Positions 1 through 8,336 are shown, counted from the stretch's first letter. The stretch: 64,000 nt of DNA from Paenirhodobacter ferrireducens (GCF_004022265.1 NZ_SAVB01000001.1:186001-250000); one strand, 5' to 3'. The notes: generated by a model not told the origin, from the sequence alone. Made by a program: numbers and translations.

Positions 1-131
1 CAGTCGCTCAGCGCCCGGTCGATCGCCTCGGCCATCTCGGCGTCGAGCGCATTGAGCGCCTTCGGCCGGTTGAAGGTGAGCCGCCCCGCGCGGCCCTCCT
101 TGCGCACGATCATCGTCGCCTCTTCGGTCAT
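1..131 (-). CDS. enoyl-CoA hydratase/isomerase family protein, probably 3-hydroxyisobutyryl-CoA hydrolase (N-terminal fragment)
   Basis: Only the first 43 or so codons lie in the window; the gene runs off the left edge. The N-terminus reads MTEEATMIVRKEGRAG followed by LTFNRPKALNAL, the first strand and NRP.ALNAL motif of the crotonase fold. The ATG at 131 overlaps the TGA of the upstream dehydrogenase by one base, so the two are translationally coupled. With isobutyryl-CoA dehydrogenase and mmsA upstream, the best fit is 3-hydroxyisobutyryl-CoA hydrolase of valine breakdown. A plain enoyl-CoA hydratase cannot be excluded from this fragment. Confidence 0.7.
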   Translation of the reverse strand, partial: MTEEATMIVRKEGRAGRLTFNRPKALNALDAEMAEAIDRALSD

Positions 132-1276
132 CAGTCCCGCTCCGCCAGCACTGCGCGGCTGACGATCAGCCGCATGATTTCATTCGTCCCCTCGAGGATC
201 TGGTGCACGCGCAGGTCGCGCACGATCTTCTCGATGCCGTAATCGGCAAGGTAGCCATAGCCACCATGCAGCTGCAGGCACTGGTTGGCCACCTCGAAGG
301 CGGCGTCGGTGACGTAAAGCTTTGCCATCGCGCAGAATTTCGTGGCGTCCGGGGCGCCGGCGTCAAGCTTCCATGCGGCCTGGCGCAGGAAGGTGCGGGC
401 CGATTGCAGCTTCACCTCCATCTCGGCGAGACGGAACTGCAGCGCCTGGAAGCCGTCGAGCGTGCGGCCGAAGGCCTTGCGTTCGCCCATGTAAACGAGC
501 GTCGCGTCGAAGGCCGCCTGCGCCCCGCCAAGCGCAGAAGCCGCGATATTGAGCCGCCCGCCGTCAAGCCCGGCCATGGCATAGGCGAAGCCGCGGCCTT
601 CCTCGCCGACCAGATTCTCGGCCGGAATCACGCAATCGTCGAACTGCACCTGCGCGGTCGGCTGCGCACGCCAGCCCATCTTGTCCTCGAGCGCACCGAA
701 GCTGAGCCCCGGGGTGCCCGCCTCGATCACCATGCAGGAGATGCCCTTCGGTCCGTCGCCACCGCTGCGCACCATCGTCAGATAGGCGTCGGAATAGCTG
801 CCGCCCGAGATGAACGCCTTGGTGCCGTTGAGCTTCCAGCCGCCCTCGGCGCGCTCGGCGCGGGTGCGCAGCGCCGCCGCATCCGAGCCCGAACCGGGCT
901 CGGTCAGGCAATAGGAAAAGATCGTCTCCATGCTGCACAGACCGGGCAGCCAGCGGGCCTTGGTCTCGGGCGAGCCGAACTTGTCGATCATCCCGCCGCA
1001 CATGTTGTGGATCGAGAGGAACGAGCCCACGGCCGGGCAGGCCATCGCCAGCGCCTCGAAGACCAGTGTCGCGTCAAGCCGGCTGAGCCCGGTGCCGCCG
1101 TAGTCTTCGGAAACGTAAAGCCCGCCAAGGCCGAGTTCCGCCAGCTGCGGCCAGAGTGTCTTCGGGATCGTGCCCTCGGCCTCCCAGTCCCGGGCGAAGG
1201 GCGCGATATTCTCCTGTCCGAAGGCGAAGGCCATGTCGAAGATGGCCAGCTGCTCCTCGCTCAGCGCGAAATCCAT
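131..1276 (-). CDS. acyl-CoA dehydrogenase, probably isobutyryl-CoA dehydrogenase
   Basis: A 381-residue flavin acyl-CoA dehydrogenase of normal family length. Visible signatures are YCLTEPGSGSD (FAD/substrate loop, about residue 120), KAFISGG, and near the C-terminus LHGGYGYLADYGIEK and RVHQILEGTNEIMR, where the Glu is the catalytic base position. The LHGGYGYL/RVHQILEG signature closely resembles the isobutyryl-CoA dehydrogenase (ACAD8) branch, which oxidises isobutyryl-CoA to methacrylyl-CoA in valine catabolism. The start ATG follows GGGGAGG. It sits between mmsA (200 bp upstream) and the hydrolase fragment (one-base overlap), so a valine-catabolic operon is inferred. A short-chain acyl-CoA dehydrogenase of other specificity is the alternative. 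Confidence 0.85.
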   Translation of the reverse strand: MDFALSEEQLAIFDMAFAFGQENIAPFARDWEAEGTIPKTLWPQLAELGLGGLYVSEDYGGTGLSRLDATLVFEALAMACPAVGSFLSIHNMCGGMIDKFGSPETKARWLPGLCSMETIFSYCLTEPGSGSDAAALRTRAERAEGGWKLNGTKAFISGGSYSDAYLTMVRSGGDGPKGISCMVIEAGTPGLSFGALEDKMGWRAQPTAQVQFDDCVIPAENLVGEEGRGFAYAMAGLDGGRLNIAASALGGAQAAFDATLVYMGERKAFGRTLDGFQALQFRLAEMEVKLQSARTFLRQAAWKLDAGAPDATKFCAMAKLYVTDAAFEVANQCLQLHGGYGYLADYGIEKIVRDLRVHQILEGTNEIMRLIVSRAVLAERD

Positions 1277-1343
1277 GGTTTCCTCCCCGAAACTCTGGAA
1301 ATGAATATGCGTTCAATTTTCATCCGGCGCGCGGATTTTGCAA

Positions 1344-1461
1344 GGGGGCAGGGGCGCTGCCCCCCGGCCTTCGGCCTCACCCCGGAGTATTTGGACCAGG
1401 AAAAGCGCGCGGGTCTTTTCCTGGCGCAAATACTCCCGCCGGAGGCAGCCGCGCCCCGAAG
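1344..1461. repeat. intergenic inverted repeat, copy A of a dispersed family
   Basis: A G-tract/C-tract hairpin (about 1354-1375) is followed by two 22-base arms, 1384-1405 and 1415-1436, separated by 9 bases. The right arm is the reverse complement of the left with only two mismatches; both carry GGAGTATTTG and CCAGGAAAAG. The same layout recurs at 11542-11640 and 29672-29741, with half copies at 25901-25928 and 58266-58293. All lie between genes. No transposase or other mobile gene is associated. Confidence 0.75.
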
Positions 1462-1476
1462 GGCGCGGCCGTTGTC

Positions 1477-2976
1477 TCAGTCGAGCGCCTTGAAGTTCAG
1501 GCTGGCGCCGTCCTTGATGCCCGAGAACCAGCGCGCGGTGACGGTCTTCGTCTTGGTGTAGAAGCGCAGCGCGTCGGGGCCATACTGGTTCAGGTCGCCG
1601 AAGGCCGACTTCTTCCAGCCGCCGAAGGTGTAGTAGCTCAGCGGCACCGGGATCGGGAAGTTGATGCCGACCATGCCGACGTTGACGCGGCTGGCGAAAT
1701 CGCGCGCGGTGTCGCCATCGGCGGTGAAGATCGCGGTGCCGTTGCCGTAATCGTTGTCGATCACCAGCTTCAGCGCGTCTTCATAGCTGTCCATCCGCAC
1801 CGTCGACAGCACCGGCCCGAAGATCTCCTGGCGGTAGATGTCCATCTCGGGGGTGACGTCGTCGAACAGCGTCGGGCCGACGTAGAAGCCGTTCTCGTAG
1901 CCCTGGATCTTCAGCGCGCGGCCGTCGACGACAAGGGTCGCACCCTGCTCGACGCCCGAGCCGATCAGCCCGTTGATCCGGTCCTGCGCCTGCTTGGTGA
2001 TGACCGGCCCGAAGTCGACGTCGTTGCCCGCGGTATAGGGGCCGACCTTGAGCTTTTCGATCTTCGGCACCAGCTTCTCGATCAGACGGTCGGCGGTTTC
2101 CTTGCCCACCGGAACCGCGACCGAGATCGCCATGCAGCGTTCGCCCGCCGCGCCGAAGCCCGCGCCCACCAGCGCATCGGCCGCCTTGTCGAGGTCGGCG
2201 TCGGGCATGATGATCATGTGGTTCTTCGCGCCGCCGAAGCACTGCGCACGCTTGCCGTTCGAGCAGGCACGGCCATAGATGTACTGCGCGATCGGGGTCG
2301 AGCCGACGAAGCCCACGGCCTGCACGGTCTCGTTGTCGAGGATCGCGTCCACGACTTCCTTGTCGCCGTTCACCACCTGCAGCACGCCATCGGGCAGGCC
2401 CGCTTCCTGGGCAAGCTGGGCGAGCCGGATCGAGGTCGAGGGGCAGCGCTCGGAGGGCTTCAGGATCATCGCGTTGCCGGCAACGAGGGCCGGGCCCATC
2501 TTCCACAGCGGAATCATCGCCGGGAAGTTGAAGGGCGCGATGCCGGCGACGACGCCAAGCGGCTGACGCATCGAATAAAGGTCGATGCCCGGGCCGGCGC
2601 TGTCGGTGTATTCGCCCTTGAGAAGGGCCGGCGCGCCCATGCAGACCTCGATCACCTCGAGCCCGCGCTGCACGTCGCCGCGCGCGTCTGGCAGGGTCTT
2701 GCCGTGCTCGCGCGAGACGAGCTCGGCCAGCTCGTCCATGTGCGCGTTGATCAGGTCGCCGAATTTCATCATCACCCGGGCGCGGCGCTGCGGGTTGGTC
2801 GCGGCCCAGACCGGCTGCGCGGCGGCGGCGGCGGCAACCGCCGCGTCAAGCTCCGCGGTGGTGGCAAGCGCGACGCGCGTCTGCACCTCGCCCGTCGCCG
2901 GGTTGTAGACGTCGGTGAAGCGGCCGGACGTGCCCGCCACCAGCTTGCCGTTGATCCAGTGTCCGATCTCTTGCAT
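1477..2976 (-). CDS. mmsA: methylmalonate-semialdehyde dehydrogenase (CoA-acylating)
   Basis: A 499-residue aldehyde dehydrogenase that converts (methyl)malonate semialdehyde with CoA and NAD+ to propionyl- or acetyl-CoA, the late step of valine (and inositol) breakdown. It opens with IGHWINGKLVAGTSG and contains PFNFPAMIPLW, NHMIIMPDADLDKA and the catalytic-cysteine segment FGAAGERCMAISVAV, all typical of the MmsA/IolA branch. The start at 2976 is preceded by GGGAGG at good spacing. An open frame continues far upstream of this ATG, but the family N-terminus begins here. A LysR gene diverges 105 bp away and is its likely regulator. Confidence 0.95.
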   Translation of the reverse strand: MQEIGHWINGKLVAGTSGRFTDVYNPATGEVQTRVALATTAELDAAVAAAAAAQPVWAATNPQRRARVMMKFGDLINAHMDELAELVSREHGKTLPDARGDVQRGLEVIEVCMGAPALLKGEYTDSAGPGIDLYSMRQPLGVVAGIAPFNFPAMIPLWKMGPALVAGNAMILKPSERCPSTSIRLAQLAQEAGLPDGVLQVVNGDKEVVDAILDNETVQAVGFVGSTPIAQYIYGRACSNGKRAQCFGGAKNHMIIMPDADLDKAADALVGAGFGAAGERCMAISVAVPVGKETADRLIEKLVPKIEKLKVGPYTAGNDVDFGPVITKQAQDRINGLIGSGVEQGATLVVDGRALKIQGYENGFYVGPTLFDDVTPEMDIYRQEIFGPVLSTVRMDSYEDALKLVIDNDYGNGTAIFTADGDTARDFASRVNVGMVGINFPIPVPLSYYTFGGWKKSAFGDLNQYGPDALRFYTKTKTVTARWFSGIKDGASLNFKALD

Positions 2977-3045
2977 CGAGTGCCTCCCGTGAATTGGTCG
3001 GGCAAACCTTAGCCTTGCGAAAATCACCGTAAAAGAGGAAGTCTG

Positions 3046-3061
3046 GCAAAAGGTGTTTTGC
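3046..3061. promoter_or_regulatory. inverted repeat in the mmsA/lysR divergent promoter region
   Basis: GCAAAA (3046-3051) and TTTTGC (3056-3061) form a perfect 6-bp dyad with a 4-bp spacer, within 21 bp of the LysR start codon. LysR proteins commonly bind such dyads in shared divergent promoters, so this is a candidate autoregulatory site that could also act on mmsA. Binding is inferred. Confidence 0.45.
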
Positions 3062-3081
3062 GTTTCTGCAAAGGTTGAGCG

Positions 3082-3981
3082 ATGGATTGGGACGATCTGC
3101 GGGTGTTTCTGGCGGTGGCGCGGGCGGAAAGCCTGTCGGGCGCGGGGCGGGTGCTGAAATGCGACGCTGCGACGGTCGGGCGGCGGATCGCGCGGCTCGA
3201 GGAGGGGCTGGGGGCGAAATTCTTCCTGAAATCGCCGCATGGCTACGCGCTGACCGATGCGGGGGCGCGGCTCCTGCCCCATGCCGAGGCCGCCGAGGCG
3301 GCGACGGCGGCGGCCGAGGAGGCGCTGTCGGGGGAGGCGGGGCAGCTGACCGGGCAATTGCGGATCGGGGCGCCAGATGGCTGCGCGAACTATCTTCTGC
3401 CGCAGGTCTGCGCGGCGATCTGTGATGCGCATCCGGGGCTCGAGATCCAGCTGATCGCCCTGCCGCGGCTGTTCAACCTGTCGAAACGCGAGGCGGACAT
3501 GGCGATTGCCGTGTCGCGGCCGACGGCGGGGCGGCTGACGGTGCAGAAGCTGGCCGATTATCAGCTCCATCTGGCCGCCGACCGCGATTATCTGGCGGCG
3601 CATCCGCCGATCACCAGCCGGGCCGATCTGCGCGGGCACCGGATGATCGGCTATATCCCCGACATGATCTTCGACAAGGAACTCGACTATCTCGCCGAAA
3701 CCGGGGCCGAGGCGGTGGGGCTCGCCTCGAATTCCGTGTCGGTGCAGATGCAGATGGTGCGGGCGGGGGCGGGGCTCGGCATCGTGCATGACTTCGCCAT
3801 TCCCTTCTGCCCGGGGGTGAGCCGGGTGCTGCCCGACGAGATCGGCCTTCGCCGCACCTTCTGGCTGTTGCGCCATGCCGATGACCGCCGCTCGGAACGG
3901 CTCGGGCGGCTCGCCGAGGCGCTTGGCCAGGGGCTGCGTGCGGAGATCGCGCGGCTCGAGGCCGCGGCGGCGGTGCAGTGA
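3082..3981 (+). CDS. LysR-family transcriptional regulator
   Basis: A 299-residue protein of standard LysR length. The N-terminal winged helix-turn-helix (about residues 1-60) starts MDWDDLRVFLAVARAESLSG with the recognition helix in CDAATVGRRIARLE. The effector domain follows LRIGAPDG at about residue 95. It is transcribed divergently from mmsA across a short intergenic stretch with a dyad, so control of the valine catabolic genes is inferred. The inducer cannot be read from the sequence. Confidence 0.88.
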   Translation: MDWDDLRVFLAVARAESLSGAGRVLKCDAATVGRRIARLEEGLGAKFFLKSPHGYALTDAGARLLPHAEAAEAATAAAEEALSGEAGQLTGQLRIGAPDGCANYLLPQVCAAICDAHPGLEIQLIALPRLFNLSKREADMAIAVSRPTAGRLTVQKLADYQLHLAADRDYLAAHPPITSRADLRGHRMIGYIPDMIFDKELDYLAETGAEAVGLASNSVSVQMQMVRAGAGLGIVHDFAIPFCPGVSRVLPDEIGLRRTFWLLRHADDRRSERLGRLAEALGQGLRAEIARLEAAAAVQ

Positions 3982-4056
3982 CCCCGACCTTCGCGTCACT
4001 TGACAGACGATCACGCAGTTGTGACGCTGAGATGTGGCATGCAAAGGGAGGTTGCG

Positions 4057-4491
4057 ATGCAGGTTCTGCAGATTCTGAAGTCGAAGGGGGACGACGGGGT
4101 GGTGACGGTGGTGCCGGGCACCACGGTTGCAGAGGTGGCGCGGGTGCTCTCGGCCCGCAGGATCGGCGCCTTGATCGTCTCGACCGATGGCAAGCACGTC
4201 GACGGCATCATCTCGGAACGCGACGTGGTGCGCGAGCTCGGCCGGCGCGGCCCCGCGGCACTGAGCCTGATGGTCGAGGAAGTGATGACCCGCAACGCCG
4301 TGGGCTGCACGCGGACCGACACCACCGAAGAGGTGATGGAGCAGATGAGCGCAGGCGGCTTCCGCCACATGCCGGTGATCGAGGAAGGCGAGATGGTCGG
4401 GCTGATCTCGATCCGCGATGTGATCGCCGCTCGACTGGGCGAGCTGCACCTCGAAAAGGAAGCCCTGACCGGGATGATCATGGGCAACTGA
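4057..4491 (+). CDS. CBS-domain protein
   Basis: A 144-residue protein made almost wholly of two CBS repeats: the first ends with VDGIISERDVVRELG and the second has FRHMPVIEEGEMVGLISIRDV. Tandem CBS modules bind adenine nucleotides and act as stand-alone energy sensors; no catalytic domain is attached. ATG 4057 is chosen because GGGAGG lies 6 bp before it; an in-frame ATG at 4000 has no ribosome site and would add a non-conserved tail. coaD follows 91 bp downstream on the same strand. The partner protein is unknown. Confidence 0.85.
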   Translation: MQVLQILKSKGDDGVVTVVPGTTVAEVARVLSARRIGALIVSTDGKHVDGIISERDVVRELGRRGPAALSLMVEEVMTRNAVGCTRTDTTEEVMEQMSAGGFRHMPVIEEGEMVGLISIRDVIAARLGELHLEKEALTGMIMGN

Positions 4492-4582
4492 CGCCGCGAT
4501 GCGGCATCACAAGTCTTGCAAAAGGGCGCGCAATCTTGTTGCGTGCCCTTGACCTGTGAGGAACGGCACTGAGGAGGAGCCC

Positions 4583-5080
4583 ATGCGCATCGGCCTGTAC
4601 CCCGGAACTTTCGATCCGGTGACGCTGGGGCATATCGACATCATCCAGCGCGCGATGCCGCTCGTCGACCGGCTGGTGATCGGGGTGGCGATCAACCGCG
4701 ACAAGGGGCCGCTGTTCACTCTCGAGGAACGGGTGGAGATGCTCGAGGCCGAATGCGCCGAGATCACCGCGCGCTGTGGCGGCGAGATCGTCGTGCATCC
4801 GTTCGAGAATCTGCTGATTCACTGTGCGCGCGATGTGAATGCGAATGTCATCATCCGCGGGCTGCGCGCCGTCGCCGATTTCGAATACGAGTTCCAGATG
4901 GTGGGCATGAACCGCGCCCTCGATGCCAGTGTCGAGACGGTGTTCCTGATGGCCGATGCTCGGCGTCAGGCGATCGCCTCGAAACTGGTGAAAGAGATCG
5001 CCCGGCTCGATGGCGAGGTGTCGCGCTTCGTCACCCCGGCGGTGCAGACCCGGCTTCTGGCGAAGCTCGGCAAGGGCTGA
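4583..5080 (+). CDS. coaD: phosphopantetheine adenylyltransferase
   Basis: A 165-residue enzyme joining 4'-phosphopantetheine and ATP to form dephospho-CoA, the penultimate step of CoA synthesis. The N-terminus RIGLYPGTFDPVTLGHIDI carries the nucleotidyltransferase TxGH motif, and IIRGLRAVADFEYEFQM is the conserved substrate-binding segment. Length is normal. The ATG at 4583 directly follows GAGGAGGAGC; nine further upstream codons in frame are not family sequence. Its stop is two bases from the convergent marC stop. Confidence 0.96.
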   Translation: MRIGLYPGTFDPVTLGHIDIIQRAMPLVDRLVIGVAINRDKGPLFTLEERVEMLEAECAEITARCGGEIVVHPFENLLIHCARDVNANVIIRGLRAVADFEYEFQMVGMNRALDASVETVFLMADARRQAIASKLVKEIARLDGEVSRFVTPAVQTRLLAKLGKG

Positions 5081-5082
5081 GC

Positions 5083-5715
5083 TCAGCCGCTGAATGAGGG
5101 CAGCACGCCGATCGAGACGAAGGCGCGCAGCACCGCATCGACGGCGACCGCGGCCAGCAGCATCCCCATCACCCGGCTGATCACCGCGGCGCCGGTGGTG
5201 CCGATCACCCGCAACAGCGGCGAGGCGGCCAGCATGATGCCCAGCGTCACCGCCAGCACCAGCGCCATCAGCGCCGTCGTCACCGCCTGATGGGCGATGG
5301 CGAAACGGTCGTTGTCGGTCAGGATCACCACCGTCAGCATCGCGCCCGGCGAGGCGATCGAGGGGATCGCCACCGGGAAGACCGAGGTCTGGCGCACCCG
5401 CTCGGCCTCGGCGATCTCTTCCTCGGGCTTCGAATGACCGAAGATCATCGTCAGCGCGAAGAGGAAGAGCACGATCCCGCCGGCGATCTGGAAGGCGGGC
5501 AGCGCAAGGCCGAGGGCATCAAGAACCACCTGACCGAGCACAATGAAGAGCGTCAGCACCACGAAGGACACGACCACCGCGCGGATCGCCACGGCGCGGC
5601 GCTGACCCGCGCTCATCCCCGCGGTGACAGCCAGGAACACCGGCAGCGTGCCGATCGGGTCGATCACGACCCACAGCGTGATGAATTCCTGCAGAAGCTG
5701 CGCGGGGCTGAGCAA
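5083..5715 (-). CDS. marC: MarC-family integral membrane protein
   Basis: A 210-residue, six-segment membrane protein of the MarC family (function unsettled; the old link to multiple antibiotic resistance is not supported for the family). Signatures include LWVVIDPIGTLPVFLAVT near the N-terminus and VAIPSIASPGAMLTVVIL in the middle. The reading frame begins with TTG at 5715, preceded at 7 bp by AAAGGA. It converges with coaD with two bases between the stop codons. Confidence 0.88.
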   Translation of the reverse strand: MLSPAQLLQEFITLWVVIDPIGTLPVFLAVTAGMSAGQRRAVAIRAVVVSFVVLTLFIVLGQVVLDALGLALPAFQIAGGIVLFLFALTMIFGHSKPEEEIAEAERVRQTSVFPVAIPSIASPGAMLTVVILTDNDRFAIAHQAVTTALMALVLAVTLGIMLAASPLLRVIGTTGAAVISRVMGMLLAAVAVDAVLRAFVSIGVLPSFSG

Positions 5716-5930
5716 GGGGCAATCCTTTCAAGGGGTTGCCGAACCCTAGCAGAGGGGTGCCCCCGGGGCCAAGGGGCCTGGGCGCGATACCGGGGGCCGC
5801 ACCGATCACATGCGCGCGCGTTGCGTGAAAACCACGCCCGCTGGCGATGCACTGCCTGCACCGCCCGCCTTGCAGGCGCAGCAGGCGGCTTTGCCCGGGA
5901 AGGAGGCACAGGATGCAGGGGCAATGCGAA

Positions 5931-5954
5931 AGGGGCGCCCGGCGGGGCGCCCCT
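5931..5954 (-). terminator. probable intrinsic terminator of the first gap gene
   Basis: AGGGGCGCCC pairs perfectly with GGGCGCCCCT (10 bp, 4-base loop) about 25 bp past the gap stop codon; on the minus strand it is followed by a short TTTC tail. The stem is strong but the T-tract is weak. The rest of 5716-5978 (263 bp) shows no gene. Confidence 0.6.
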
Positions 5955-5978
5955 GGCAACCGGAAGGCCAGATGTCGG

Positions 5979-6980
5979 TCAGATCAGCTTGCCCATGGCA
6001 ACGGCGGTGTCCGACATCCGGTTCGAGAAGCCCCATTCGTTGTCATACCACGACAGGATGCGCACCATGGTGCCGTCCATCACCTTGGTCTGGTCCATGT
6101 GGAAGACCGAGGAATGGCTGTCGTGGTTGAAGTCCATCGAGACATTCTTGTATTTGGTGTAGCCGAGGATGCCCTTCAGCGGCCCGTTCGCGGCGGCCTC
6201 GATCGCAGCGTTGATTTCCTCGACGGTGGTCGCGCGCTTCGCAGTGAAGACCAGATCGACGACCGAGACATTCGGCGTCGGCACCCGGATCGCCACGCCG
6301 TCGAGCTTGCCCTTGAGTTCGGGCAGCACGAGGCCCACGGCCTTCGCCGCGCCGGTCGAGGTCGGGATCATGCTCAGCGCCGCGGCGCGGGCGCGGTAGA
6401 GATCCTTGTGCAGCGTGTCGAGCGTCGGCTGGTCGCCCGTATAGCTGTGGATCGTGGTCATGAAGCCCTTCTCGATGCCGATCGCATCGTTCAGCACCTT
6501 CGCGACGGGGGAGAGGCAGTTCGTCGTGCACGAGGCATTCGAGACGATCAGGTCATCCTTGGTCAGGGTCTTGTCGTTCACGCCGAAGACGATGGTCTTG
6601 TCCGCGCCTTCGCCCGGAGCCGAGATCAGCACCCGCTTCGAGCCGTTCTCGAGATGCGGCAGACATTTCTCCTTCGAGGTGAAGATGCCGGTGCATTCGA
6701 GCACCACATCGACGCCCGCCCAGGGCAATTCCGCCGGGTTGCGCAGCGCCGTCACCTTCATCGCGCCGCGGCCGCAATCGATCCAGTCCTCGCCGGTCGT
6801 CACCTCTGCCGGAAACCGGCCATGCACCGAATCGAAGCGCAGCAGATGCGCGTTGGTCTCCACCGGGCCAAGGTCATTGATCGCCACGACCTCGATGTCG
6901 GTGCGACCCGATTCGATGATTGCGCGCAGCACATTGCGCCCGATACGGCCGAAACCGTTGATTGCCACCTTGACCGACAT
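5979..6980 (-). CDS. gap: glyceraldehyde-3-phosphate dehydrogenase, first copy
   Basis: A 333-residue type I GAPDH that interconverts glyceraldehyde-3-phosphate and 1,3-bisphosphoglycerate. Seen: the Rossmann motif [10 protein letters not shown], the active-site segment [15 protein letters not shown] with catalytic Cys, [11 protein letters not shown], and the C-terminal [12 protein letters not shown]. Residue 36 is Asp (AINDLG), the usual marker of NAD+ preference. ATG 6980 is preceded by AAGGAGA. A 47-codon gene and a second gap lie upstream on the same strand. A dyad 40 bp upstream may control it. Confidence 0.95.
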   Translation of the reverse strand: MSVKVAINGFGRIGRNVLRAIIESGRTDIEVVAINDLGPVETNAHLLRFDSVHGRFPAEVTTGEDWIDCGRGAMKVTALRNPAELPWAGVDVVLECTGIFTSKEKCLPHLENGSKRVLISAPGEGADKTIVFGVNDKTLTKDDLIVSNASCTTNCLSPVAKVLNDAIGIEKGFMTTIHSYTGDQPTLDTLHKDLYRARAAALSMIPTSTGAAKAVGLVLPELKGKLDGVAIRVPTPNVSVVDLVFTAKRATTVEEINAAIEAAANGPLKGILGYTKYKNVSMDFNHDSHSSVFHMDQTKVMDGTMVRILSWYDNEWGFSNRMSDTAVAMGKLI

Positions 6981-7019
6981 CCGTGTCTCCTTCGATTGCC
7001 TTCGCGACAGACCGCACAA

Positions 7020-7036
7020 CCTAGACTAGGTCTAGG
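7020..7036. promoter_or_regulatory. inverted repeat upstream of gap
   Basis: CCTAGAC and GTCTAGG form a perfect 7-bp inverted repeat with a 3-bp spacer, 40 bp upstream of the gap start codon. It lies in the only non-coding gap before this gene. Operator function is inferred from symmetry and position only. Confidence 0.45.
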
Positions 7037-7077
7037 CTGTGAAATTTCCACGAAAGGTCAATGGCAAAACGCGGGGC

Positions 7078-7221
7078 TCAGCGCCAGAACGCGACCCAGT
7101 CGATCAGATCGACGGATTTTCGGGCGAGAAAAAGTGACGCGCCCCAGCCGTTGAAGAGCGCATCCGCCAGCAGACACAGAAAGATCAGGGCGGCAAGCCC
7201 GATGGAGATGGGGGTGTTCAT
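7078..7221 (-). CDS. 47-residue single-span membrane protein between two gap genes
   Basis: A short frame beginning ATG at 7221 after GGGAG: MNTPISIGLAALIFLCLL, then ADALFNGWGASLFLARKS and VDLIDWVAFWR. Residues 5-22 form one hydrophobic helix, followed by a basic/amphipathic tail. It lies 30 bp after the second gap copy and about 100 bp before the first, same strand. Similar very small proteins next to gap genes occur in related bacteria to my recollection, but I cannot verify this here and no function is known. Coding status rests on ribosome site, hydrophobic pattern and position. Confidence 0.7.
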   Translation of the reverse strand: MNTPISIGLAALIFLCLLADALFNGWGASLFLARKSVDLIDWVAFWR

Positions 7222-7251
7222 CCGCTCCCTCGTCCCGGGCCTGCCCCGGGA

Positions 7252-8256
7252 TTACTGCAGGAGCCGTCCGATCGCACCGGCCACGTCGGCCATGCGGCAG
7301 GAGAAGCCCCATTCGTTGTCGTACCACGCCAGCACGCGCACCAGGCGCCCGCCGGTGACCTTGGTCTGGTCCGGAGCAAAGATAGACGAATAGGGCGTGT
7401 GGTTGAAGTCGATCGAGACCTTGGGCTCGGGGTCATAGGCCAGAACCTTGCCCATGTGGCCGGCGGCGGCCTCGCGCATGATCTCGTTCACCTCGTCGCG
7501 GGTGACCGACTTACCGGCGATGAAGGTCAGATCGACGGCCGAGACATTCGGCGTCGGCACGCGCAGCGAGGTGCCGTCGAGGCGGCCGGCCAGTTCCGGC
7601 AGCACCTCGCCGATCGCCTTCGCGGCGCCGGTCGAGGTCGGGATCATCGCCATCGCCGCGGCGCGGGCGCGATAGAGGTCCTTGTGGCGGCGGTCGAGCG
7701 TCGGCTGGTCGCCGGTGTAGCTGTGCACCGTGGTCATGATCCCCGACTCGATGCCGATGCTGTCGTTCAGCACCTTGGCGAGCGGCGCAAGGCAGTTCGT
7801 GGTGCACGAGCCGTTCGACACGACCAGATGCTCGGGCAGCAGTTCGCGGTGGTTCACGCCATAGACGATGGTCTTGTCGGCATTGGTGGCCGGCGCCGAG
7901 ACCAGGACGCGTTTCGCGCCGCGGCCGAGGTGGACGGCGGCCTTCTCGCGCGAGTTGAACTTGCCGGTGCATTCGAGGACGACGTCGACGCCGTCCCAGT
8001 TCAGCTCGTCGGGGTTGTAGGTCGACATCACCTCGATCGGGCCCTGGCCGAGGTCGAGCGTCTTGCCCTCGACCTTCACCGGACCGCCGAAGCGGCCGTG
8101 CACCGAGTCGTATTTCAGCAGGTGGGCGTTGGTCTCGATCGGGCCGGTGGCGTTGATCTTGACGACCTGAACGTCGTTGCGCGCGGCTTCGGCGATATGG
8201 GCCAGCGTGCAGCGGCCGATGCGGCCAAAGCCATTGATCCCGATGGTGACGGTCAT
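7252..8256 (-). CDS. gap: glyceraldehyde-3-phosphate dehydrogenase, second copy
   Basis: A 334-residue type I GAPDH with [41 protein letters not shown] and [12 protein letters not shown]. The position that selects NAD+ in classical enzymes is Ala36 (KINATG) rather than Asp, as in GapB-type, NADP-tolerant enzymes, suggesting an anabolic role different from the first copy. The start at 8256 follows CAGGAGAG. The same frame stays open for over 1 kb upstream, which is only antisense noise over fliG. A 16-base palindrome lies about 65 bp upstream. Confidence 0.93.
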   Translation of the reverse strand: MTVTIGINGFGRIGRCTLAHIAEAARNDVQVVKINATGPIETNAHLLKYDSVHGRFGGPVKVEGKTLDLGQGPIEVMSTYNPDELNWDGVDVVLECTGKFNSREKAAVHLGRGAKRVLVSAPATNADKTIVYGVNHRELLPEHLVVSNGSCTTNCLAPLAKVLNDSIGIESGIMTTVHSYTGDQPTLDRRHKDLYRARAAAMAMIPTSTGAAKAIGEVLPELAGRLDGTSLRVPTPNVSAVDLTFIAGKSVTRDEVNEIMREAAAGHMGKVLAYDPEPKVSIDFNHTPYSSIFAPDQTKVTGGRLVRVLAWYDNEWGFSCRMADVAGAIGRLLQ

Positions 8257-8320
8257 ATGCGCTCTCCTGACTGGGCGATGCGAGGGGCGATCGCGCGGAC
8301 TCGATGCAGTGTCGGCGTGC

Positions 8321-8336
8321 GCATACCATGGCATGC
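8321..8336. promoter_or_regulatory. palindrome upstream of second gap, shared with the acnA upstream region
   Basis: The 16-mer GCATACCATGGCATGC is a near-perfect palindrome (14 of 16 symmetric) 65 bp before the gap start. A related 16-mer at 19221-19236 upstream of aconitase matches it at 12 of 16 positions. The shared ATACCAT.GCA core suggests one regulator of central carbon genes. The surrounding 8257-8519 region is otherwise non-coding. Confidence 0.4.

Noticed and set aside
1156-3012. Long plus-strand frame (618 codons) over mmsA
   Set aside because: Arg/Ala/Asp-rich antisense shadow caused by high GC at third positions; mmsA on the minus strand has all catalytic motifs.
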